Assembly (NCBI RefSeq): GCF_006494775.1
Contig: NZ_CP041146.1
Location: 5,084,001-5,148,000 of the forward strand
Length of the DNA stretch: 64,000 nucleotides
From: Nocardioides humi
GTDB lineage: Bacteria > Actinomycetota > Actinomycetes > Propionibacteriales > Nocardioidaceae
Direction: 5' to 3'
This document shows positions 18,074-27,898 of this stretch, piece after piece. Under the pieces are notes generated by a model, which worked only from the letters and a program-made list of their open reading frames with translations, was not told the DNA's origin and did not search any database. The stretch's first letter is position 1. Every line of letters starts with the position of its first letter. The translations under genes were made by a program, and so were the position numbers.

Positions 18074-19054
18074 ATGCCCGAGCTCCCCGAGGTCGAGGTC
18101 GTCCGCGCCGGCCTCGAGCGTCATGTCGTCGGCGCGACCATCGCCGGCGTCGAGGTGCTGCACGACCGGCCCGTCCGGCGCCATCCGACCGGCGCGTCCG
18201 GCTTCGTCGCCGCCCTGACCGGCCGCCGGATCGAGGGCGCCCGCCGCCGCGGCAAGTACCTCTGGCTCCCCCTCACTGATCAACAGGAGGCCGAGCGTGT
18301 CTCCGGCGCCGAAGGGGGGCAGCAAGCTGCCCGGTCGGCGCCTCCCGACACGCTGCCGGCGGGCGGCGACGCGCTCCTCGTTCACCTCGGCATGAGCGGC
18401 CAGATGCTGGTCCAGCCGGTCGACGCACCGGCCGAGCGGCACCTGCGGGTGCGGTTCGCGCTGACCGGCACCGACCACGGCCGGGAGCTGCGCTTCGTCG
18501 ACCAGCGGATGTTCGGCGGGCTGTCCGTCTCGGTCGGCGGCGCCGACCTGCCGTCGGAGATCGCCCACATCGCCCGCGACCCGCTCGACCCCGCCTTCGA
18601 CGACGCCGCCTTCGTCGCCCGGCTGCGCACCCGCACCTCCGGCGTCAAGCGGCTGCTGCTCGACCAGGGCCTGATCTCCGGCGTCGGCAACATCTACGCC
18701 GACGAGGCGCTGTGGCGCGCCGGCCTGCACGGCGAGCGCCCCGGCAACCGGCTCACCCGCGCCCAGGCGGTCGCGCTGCTCGGGCACGCCCGCGACGTCA
18801 TGAACGAGGCCCTCGGGCAGGGCGGCACGTCGTTCGACGCGCTCTACGTCAACGTCAACGGCGAGTCGGGCTACTTCGACCGCTCGCTGCACGCCTACGG
18901 GCGCGAGGACCAGCCCTGCGACCGCTGCGGAACGCCGATCCGACGGGTCGCCTTCATGAACCGCTCGTCGTACTTCTGCCCGCGCTGTCAGACGGCTCCG
19001 CGCTCGGCGAGGGCGAAGGCGTCGGGGGCGGCTGCTTCGGCACCCGGACGGTGA
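18074..19054 (+). CDS. mutM: Formamidopyrimidine-DNA glycosylase with internal insertion
   Basis: MutM removes 8-oxoguanine from DNA. The catalytic N-terminus (MPELPEVE, with Pro2 and Glu3 after Met removal), the DNA-contacting loop [29 protein letters not shown] and the zinc finger [10 protein letters not shown]...CPRCQ are intact. At 326 residues it is long: about 30 residues (roughly 68-98) are inserted between the N-terminal strands and [10 protein letters not shown], and that DNA folds as an imperfect palindrome. The last 20 residues after the zinc finger overlap the convergent anti-sigma gene by 101 bases. Confidence 0.94.
   Translation: MPELPEVEVVRAGLERHVVGATIAGVEVLHDRPVRRHPTGASGFVAALTGRRIEGARRRGKYLWLPLTDQQEAERVSGAEGGQQAARSAPPDTLPAGGDALLVHLGMSGQMLVQPVDAPAERHLRVRFALTGTDHGRELRFVDQRMFGGLSVSVGGADLPSEIAHIARDPLDPAFDDAAFVARLRTRTSGVKRLLLDQGLISGVGNIYADEALWRAGLHGERPGNRLTRAQAVALLGHARDVMNEALGQGGTSFDALYVNVNGESGYFDRSLHAYGREDQPCDRCGTPIRRVAFMNRSSYFCPRCQTAPRSARAKASGAAASAPGR
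18294..18354. repeat. Imperfect palindromic element inside mutM
   Basis: Nested inverted repeats share almost one centre: AGCGTGTC (18294-18301) with GACACGCT (18347-18354), GGCGCC at 18305 and 18337, and GGGCAGC/GCTGCCC (18317-18323, 18326-18332) around AA. The 61 bases coincide with the part of mutM that has no counterpart in typical MutM proteins. The octamer AGCGTGTC also begins the intergenic repeat at 23551. Confidence 0.65.
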
Positions 19055-19586
19055 TCCAGCGGCGCACGGCGGTGTGGGTCGGTGTGCGCAGCACCCGCAC
19101 CTGCACCCGCACCCGGCCGGAGTACGCCGACAGGTCGTAGCTCGCGTTGCCGTCCTGGTCGAGCTGGCGGATGCCGATGCGCACCAGCCGGCCGTCGATC
19201 CGCCGGCTCACCGTGACCGCGTCGCCGGGGCGGGCGCCGACGACCTGCGCCGAGACGACCGTGCCGTCCGCCGTCAGGGTGAGCAGCGGCTGCACGCCGA
19301 TGCGGCGTACCCGGGAGCGCAGCACCCGGTCCGGGTCGTCGGCGTCGCCCGCGTCGACGCGGAAGCGGAAGAAGGTGTTCTCGTCGAGCGAGCCGGTGGC
19401 GAAGGTCGAGCCCCCGCCCGAGCCGGTGACCGCGCTGGACACCCGCGTCCAGCGCTCACCGCGGTGCCGCTGGTACAGCCAGACCCGCCGGCCGACGACC
19501 GGCTTGCCGGCCTCGTCGAGGACCACGCCGGTCACCGTGGCGCGCCCGCCGCTGGCGACCCGTCGTACGGAGGTGGTCACGCTCAC
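18954..19586 (-). CDS. C-terminal part of the anti-sigma-like membrane protein (Ig-like domain)
   Basis: This frame encodes an extracellular beta-rich module ([37 protein letters not shown]) like Ig-like or carboxypeptidase-regulatory domains, ending in a Pro/Ser tail. It can be read as a 210-residue protein from GTG at 19586, but it has no signal peptide. Adding one C to the CCC run at 19671-19673 joins it in frame to the preceding membrane protein through a Gly/Pro/Thr linker. One gene split by a sequence error is the best reading. The true stop may lie slightly earlier, because the tail overlaps mutM by 101 bases. Confidence 0.6.
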   Translation of the reverse strand: MSVTTSVRRVASGGRATVTGVVLDEAGKPVVGRRVWLYQRHRGERWTRVSSAVTGSGGGSTFATGSLDENTFFRFRVDAGDADDPDRVLRSRVRRIGVQPLLTLTADGTVVSAQVVGARPGDAVTVSRRIDGRLVRIGIRQLDQDGNASYDLSAYSGRVRVQVRVLRTPTHTAVRRWITVRVPKQPPPTPSPSPSAEPSDSAGRSTTSGS

Positions 19587-20212
19587 CGTCGTCGGGACCG
19601 GGTCCGCCGGCGAGCCGGTGGTCGGCTCGTCGGGCCCGGCGGGCGAGCCGCCGGGCGTGGACGGGCCGGTCCCGGGGCGGGCGCGCCCGTGCCGGTCGCC
19701 GGCGCGTCCGACGTCTCGATGTCGGAGGAGGGGGCGGACGACGTCGTCGGGTCGTCGGTGTCCAGCTGTCCGTCCGGACGGCCCGACGGGGACGCCTCGG
19801 AGGTGGGGGCGGCGGACGGGCTGCTCGACGGCCGGTCGGTGGGCGACGCGCTGGGCGCCGGCGCGACCTGCGGCGGCTCGGTCGGGGGAGCGGGCGGCCG
19901 GGCCGGCGGCACCCCGACGCCCCCGAAGGCGTCGTGGGCGATCGCCTGGACCGAGTCCGGCAGGCGCTGGGTGTAGGCCGCGGCCGCGACGCCGCCGGTG
20001 AGGGTGACCGTCGCGAGCAGCGCGGCGCCGCCGACGCCGATCCGGCCGGCGACCCGCCCCCGGCGGCGGGGGCGGTGCGGCGGGAAGGTGCGGCGGTACG
20101 CCGCCACGACCTCGGCCTCGCCGGCCAGCTCGGCCGGCGTGCCGGGCGCGCGGAGCGCCTGCACCAGGGGGGAGTCCTCGAACTCCTCCAGACCGTCGTG
20201 CTCCATGCTCAC
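19583..20212 (-). CDS. N-terminal part of the anti-sigma-like membrane protein
   Basis: About 50 cytoplasmic residues (DGLEEFEDSPLVQALRAPG) precede one membrane segment (about residues 55-80, GVGGAALLATVTLTGGVAAAA) and a long Pro/Ser/Thr/Ala linker. The gene overlaps the sigma factor by 4 bases (ATGA). Sigma then single-pass membrane protein with a small inner and large outer part is the usual plan of an ECF sigma/anti-sigma pair, but no zinc-binding HxxxCxxC motif is present. The frame degenerates to Arg/Pro after about 19670, where one base seems lost. Confidence 0.65.
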   Translation of the reverse strand: MSMEHDGLEEFEDSPLVQALRAPGTPAELAGEAEVVAAYRRTFPPHRPRRRGRVAGRIGVGGAALLATVTLTGGVAAAAYTQRLPDSVQAIAHDAFGGVGVPPARPPAPPTEPPQVAPAPSASPTDRPSSSPSAAPTSEASPSGRPDGQLDTDDPTTSSAPSSDIETSDAPATGTGAPAPGPARPRPAARPPGPTSRPPARRRTRSRRR

Positions 20213-20853
20213 CCCCTCGCCGCCCGTGCCTGCTGGCTGTGCGCCAGCTTCTTCAGTGCCCGGTGGACGTTGACGGCGACCGTGCCGGGCTTCTTGCCGA
20301 CGATCGCCGCGACCTCCGCCACCGAGAGGCCGGCGACGATGCGCAGCATGACCATCTCGGCCTGGGCCGCCGGGAGGGTGGCCACCAGGCGGACGGCGGC
20401 GTCGGTGTCGGCCCGCTCCAGCGCGGCGGCCTCGGCGCTCGGCGCCGTACCGATGTCGATCACCTCGGCCGTCGGCGTGCTCGGCCGGGCGGCGCGCGCC
20501 CGGCCGGCGTCGATCGCCCGGTGCCTCCCGAGCGTGAACACCCAGGCCCGGAACTCCGCGGGACCGCCGGTGAACCGCCGCAGGTCGCGCACGACGTGCA
20601 GCCAGGTCTCCGCGGCGATGTCCTCGGCCGTGTCGCGGTCGCGGACCCGGAGGTAGCGCAGCAGCGGCGGGTGCAGCAGGCGCCAGACCTCCGAGAAGGC
20701 GTCCTCGTCCCCGTCGAGGGCTCGCGCCAGGGGCTCGCCGAGTGGGTCGACGGCGCGCCTGCGCTCCGACGGACTCAGGATTCCTCCTCGCTCGGCGGTC
20801 AGGAGACGAAGGGAGCCCAGCTCGGGGACTGCACCCAGCTGGCCTACCGCCAT
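20209..20853 (-). CDS. ECF-type RNA polymerase sigma factor
   Basis: A 214-residue sigma-70 family protein with region 2 (DEDAFSEVWRLLHPPLLRYL, AEDIAAETWLHVVRDL) and region 4 (LPAAQAEMVMLRIVAGLSV, GKKPGTVAVNVHRALKKLA), and without regions 1 and 3. The frame is open upstream to 21027, but the ATG at 20853 is the sensible start. TGTAACGAAACGAG on the minus strand at 20888-20901 could belong to its promoter. The gene is divergent from the RTX gene pair and coupled to the membrane protein downstream; its regulon is unknown. Confidence 0.9.
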   Translation of the reverse strand: MAVGQLGAVPELGSLRLLTAERGGILSPSERRRAVDPLGEPLARALDGDEDAFSEVWRLLHPPLLRYLRVRDRDTAEDIAAETWLHVVRDLRRFTGGPAEFRAWVFTLGRHRAIDAGRARAARPSTPTAEVIDIGTAPSAEAAALERADTDAAVRLVATLPAAQAEMVMLRIVAGLSVAEVAAIVGKKPGTVAVNVHRALKKLAHSQQARAARG

Positions 20854-21025
20854 CGATCCTGACACATCCCGGTGAGCGGACGCCGCACTCGTTTCGTTAC
20901 ACCCGGCCTGCGTGTCGGTGCCGGTGTGTGGCGGCCCCGTCCGGGGTAGGGGCCTGGAAGGTCCTCGACGACCGCCGGCCCTCCGGGCCGCGCGCCGGGA
21001 TCGACGACACGAAGGAGCACGGACC

Positions 21026-21976
21026 ATGCGCAGTCACTCTCGGGCCATCGTGGGGCTGGCCGCCCTCCTGGCGGGCGGGGCGCTCGGGGCCGCCGTCGGC
21101 CTCCCGTCCACGGCAGGCGCCGCCGCGCCGCCGGAGTGCGGGGGGAGGCCCGCGACCGTCGTCGGGACCGACGGCGACGACACCCTCGTCGGCACGGCGG
21201 GCGACGACGTCGTCTTCGCGGGCAAGGGCGACGACCGGATCGAGGGTCTCGCCGGCAACGACGTCATCTGCGGGGGCGAGGGCAAGGACGTCATCCTCGC
21301 CGGCGACGGCGACGACATCGTCAACCCGGGGGTGGGCGACGACTGGGTCGACGCGGGAGCCGGCGACGACAAGGTCAACGTGCTCGCCGGCGCCGACACC
21401 GTGTTCGGGGGCGACGGCGCCGACACGATCACCGTGCGGGTGCCGGTGGCCGACGTCCACGCCGGAGGCGGCAACGACATCGTCTACGCCACCTGGCTGA
21501 CCTCGACGCTGCGGATGAACGCCGGGGACGACACCGTCGTCTTCCGCAACACCTCGGGCGAGCTGAAGGGCGGCAAGGGCGACGACGTCTTCCTCGCGGC
21601 CCCGCCGGAGCCGATCTTCACCGACGACCCCACCCTGAACACCGCGACGACCTCGCTGATGAAGGGCGGGGCGGGCGACGACACGTTCACGCTGGCGTCC
21701 CAGTCGGTGCCCGTGCGCATCGACGCGAAGCTCGGCCTCGCGACCTGGCAGGGCAGCGTGGCACGCCTCAAGGGCATGCAGGAGTACGTCGGCGGCCTCG
21801 GCAACGACATCCTGCTCGGCAGCAAGCGCGGCGAGACGATCCGCGGCAAGGCCGGCGACGACGTCCTGCGCGGGAAGGCGGGCGACGACCGTCTCCGCGG
21901 CGGTCCCGGCTCCGACATCGCCTACGGGGGCGCCGGGCGCGACAGTTGCAAGGCCGAGGCCAAGCACTCCTGCTGA
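21026..21976 (+). CDS. Secreted RTX-type (hemolysin calcium-binding repeat) protein 1
   Basis: A 316-residue protein with a Sec signal peptide (basic start MRSHSRA, hydrophobic core, cleavage near AGAAA), then two blocks of GGxGxDxx nonapeptide repeats that form calcium-filled beta rolls (GTDGDDTLVGTAGDD, GGGGNDIVYA type). A repeat-poor middle with TDDPTLNTATTSLMKGG separates them. Cysteines occur at the mature N-terminus (PPECGG), in NDVICGG and at the end (DSCKAEAKHSC). GAAGGAG precedes the ATG. No type I secretion genes are nearby, so Sec export is implied. Function unknown. Confidence 0.88.
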   Translation: MRSHSRAIVGLAALLAGGALGAAVGLPSTAGAAAPPECGGRPATVVGTDGDDTLVGTAGDDVVFAGKGDDRIEGLAGNDVICGGEGKDVILAGDGDDIVNPGVGDDWVDAGAGDDKVNVLAGADTVFGGDGADTITVRVPVADVHAGGGNDIVYATWLTSTLRMNAGDDTVVFRNTSGELKGGKGDDVFLAAPPEPIFTDDPTLNTATTSLMKGGAGDDTFTLASQSVPVRIDAKLGLATWQGSVARLKGMQEYVGGLGNDILLGSKRGETIRGKAGDDVLRGKAGDDRLRGGPGSDIAYGGAGRDSCKAEAKHSC

Positions 21977-22048
21977 CGCTGTAATCCCTCCCTGCTGCGA
22001 TCCGCTGCGCAGGGTGTCATGTTCGACGACATCCAAGGAGTACGAACC

Positions 22049-23134
22049 ATGCACCCTCATCTTCGGCGAACGGCGGGCGTGCTCGCCCTCGTGACCGGCG
22101 GCGCCCTGTGGGCGACGGCGGTCGTGCCCGGCGCCGCGACCGCGGCCGACGACGACCCGCCGCTGTGCAACGGCAAGCCGGCCACGATCGTCGGCACCGA
22201 CGACGCCGACAACCTCACCGGCACGGCGGGCGACGACGTCGTCTGGCTGGGCGCCGGTGACGACGTCTTCCACGGACTCGGCGGCAACGACACCATCTGC
22301 GGCGGCGACGGCAACGACACGATCTACGGCGAGGAGGGCGACGACTGGATCTTCGGCGGTGCCGGTGACGACTGGATCGACGCCGGCGTCGGCAACGACA
22401 CGATCTTCGGCGGCGACGGCAACGACTGGATCGACGGCGGCTTCGGCAACGACATCATCAACGGCGGCAAGGGCGACGACTTCGTCAACGGCAACGAGGG
22501 CAATGACGACATCAGCGTCTTCGCCGGCCACGACGGCGTCCTCGGCGGCCCGGGCGACGACACCTTCCGGATCACCGTCCCCGTCTCCGACATCTTCGGC
22601 GGCCCGGGCGACGACGTCGCCGTCGTCAGCTTCCTGACCAGCACCCTGAGCATGGGCGCCGGCAACGACACCGTGCTGTTCGACCGCACCTCCGGCCTGA
22701 TCAAGGGCGGCAAGGGCGACGACAAGTTCGCGGCGGCCGCGCAGCAGCCGCTCCCGCCGGACGAGGAGCGGGCCGACGACGAGCCGGCGCTGAACACCAC
22801 GACCACCTCCCTGCTCAAGGGCGGCAAGGGCAAGGACTCGCTGATCCTCAAGGCGCTCACCGTCCCCGTGCGGCTCGACGCCGGGCTCGGCCTCGCCTCC
22901 TACGAGGGCGGCCAGCTCACGTTCGCCAAGTTCGAGGTGTACACCGGCGGCGACGGCCCCGACACCCTGATCGGCAGCGAGCGTCCCGAGACCATCAAGG
23001 GCAAGCAGGGTGACGACATCATCCGCGGCCTGGGCGGCGACGACGTGCTCAAGGGCGGCAAGGGCGTCGACATCGTGTACGGCGGTCGCGGCAAGGACCG
23101 CTGCAGCGGCGAGGTGACGCAGAGCTGCCCCTGA
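22049..23134 (+). CDS. Secreted RTX-type repeat protein 2 (tandem paralogue)
   Basis: A 361-residue paralogue of the preceding gene with the same plan: signal peptide ending near AATAA, Cys in PPLCNGKPATIVGTD, Cys in NDTICGG, repeat block 1, a linker with the shared phrase PALNTTTTSLLKGGKG, repeat block 2 and a terminal Cys pair (DRCSGEVTQSC). It has more repeat units than protein 1. CAAGGAG places the start at 22049 rather than the in-frame ATG at 22019. A terminator follows, so the pair forms a unit. Confidence 0.88.
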   Translation: MHPHLRRTAGVLALVTGGALWATAVVPGAATAADDDPPLCNGKPATIVGTDDADNLTGTAGDDVVWLGAGDDVFHGLGGNDTICGGDGNDTIYGEEGDDWIFGGAGDDWIDAGVGNDTIFGGDGNDWIDGGFGNDIINGGKGDDFVNGNEGNDDISVFAGHDGVLGGPGDDTFRITVPVSDIFGGPGDDVAVVSFLTSTLSMGAGNDTVLFDRTSGLIKGGKGDDKFAAAAQQPLPPDEERADDEPALNTTTTSLLKGGKGKDSLILKALTVPVRLDAGLGLASYEGGQLTFAKFEVYTGGDGPDTLIGSERPETIKGKQGDDIIRGLGGDDVLKGGKGVDIVYGGRGKDRCSGEVTQSCP

Positions 23135-23161
23135 TCCGGGCGCAGCTCCCCTGAACGTGTC

Positions 23162-23188
23162 GGGAAGGCCCGGTCTCCGGGCCTTCCC
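23162..23188 (+). terminator. Terminator of the RTX gene pair
   Basis: GGGAAGGCCCGG (23162-23173) pairs perfectly with 23177-23188 around a TCT loop, 28 bases after the stop of the second RTX gene. Confidence 0.85.
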
Positions 23189-23333
23189 CGTTGCGGCGAC
23201 CGCGGCCTTCCCGGCACTCAGCACGACGCTCGACATCACCGTCTCCCCGGGTTTGACCCCGCTGCCTCGAAGTGGGACTCTTGGAGACGGCCCCCTCGGG
23301 CCGACCCCCTGTCGAACCGGAAGGCTCAACTTC

Positions 23334-23528
23334 ATGGCCAAGGCGCTGATCGGTCACCTGAACAGCGACCTCCGCGACCCCCGTCTCGCCGTCGAGAACG
23401 CTCGGCTGCGCAACCGGGTCGCTGAGCTGGAGTCCCTCGTCCTCCGCCTCTCGGAGGAGAACGACAAGCTGATGTCGGCCCGCGCGGCCGAGATCCTGAC
23501 CGGTGACGCGGAGATGCAGCCGGCCTGA
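23334..23528 (+). CDS. Small coiled-coil protein of unknown function
   Basis: A 64-residue protein starting MAKALIGHL, then a heptad-rich helix (AVENARLRNRVAELESLVLRL) that should form a short coiled coil or leucine zipper. GGAAGG lies 10 bases before the ATG. Coding bias and the plausible amphipathic helix support a real gene. I believe similar MAKALLGH proteins exist in other actinobacteria but cannot confirm this. It lies between the RTX pair and smc with a separate upstream region. Confidence 0.72.
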   Translation: MAKALIGHLNSDLRDPRLAVENARLRNRVAELESLVLRLSEENDKLMSARAAEILTGDAEMQPA

Positions 23529-23549
23529 CGCAGGACTCCCTTGAGCGGC

Positions 23550-23642
23550 CGAGCGTGTCGGATATCGAGCTCGCCGCCCGGTCCTCGCTGCGCTCGGACC
23601 ACGGGCTTCGCTCGATGCGGCTGCGCCGCCGTCCGCCACGCT
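23550..23642. repeat. Dispersed intergenic repeat, copy 1
   Basis: About 93 bases share roughly 80-85% identity with 55621-55714, including the exact block CGGTCCTCGCTGCGCTCGG. The copy lies in the 288-base non-coding gap before smc, where I see no gene. The remainder (23643-23816) must hold the smc promoter, but no clear -35/-10 pair stands out. Confidence 0.75.
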
Positions 23643-23816
23643 GTCGGCCACGCGGTTGACGTCCGCGCAGTGCCGGGTTGCTTGGCGGTCAGCCGACGGT
23701 CTCGGGTGAACGTGCGTCGGTCCGGCCTGCGTGGATCCGTCGACCCCTCGGGGTAGCCTGAGACGGCCGAGCTTCCCCCGCGTCGGACCCACTGCCCGAC
23801 CCCGAAGGGAGACTGC

Positions 23817-27436
<3,620 letters not shown>

Positions 27437-27440
<4 letters not shown>

Positions 27441-27898
27441 GCAAGGAGCGCCCCGCCCGGTCGGCGTACGTCGCCTGGCGCACGGCCACCACGCGCTGGT
27501 CCGACGACGACGTCTACGGCCACCTCAACAACGCCCGCTACTTCGACCTGATCGACACCGCCGTCAACGCCCACCTGCACGACGCCACCGGCACCGACAT
27601 CCGCCGCCTGCCCGCGATCGGGGTGGTCGCGGAGGTGTCGTGCCGCTACTTCGCCGAGATGGGCTACCCGCGGCCGATCGACCTCGGGCTCGCGGTCGAG
27701 CGGCTCGGCACCTCCTCCGTCGTCTACCGGGTCGGCCTCTTCCAGGGCGACCCGGAGGGCGAGGGGGCGCTGGCGTGCGCGGAGGGCCGCTTCGTCCACG
27801 TGTACGTCGACGACACCGATCCCGCGCGTCCGGTCACGCCCGTTCCCGCGCTCGTCCGCTCGGCCGTCGAGCCGCTGGTGGTGGAGCCGGGTCGCTGA
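27437..27898 (+). CDS. Hotdog-fold acyl-CoA thioesterase
   Basis: A 153-residue protein of the 4-hydroxybenzoyl-CoA thioesterase-like hotdog family: TRWSDDDVYGHLNNARYFDLIDTAVNAHL carries the conserved Asp-Val-x-Gly-His-Leu-Asn-Asn segment with the catalytic aspartate. It is expected to hydrolyse an acyl-CoA, substrate unknown. The likely start is TTG at 27437, overlapping the smc stop. Its 3' end overlaps the convergent RgpF gene by 65 bases. Confidence 0.85.
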
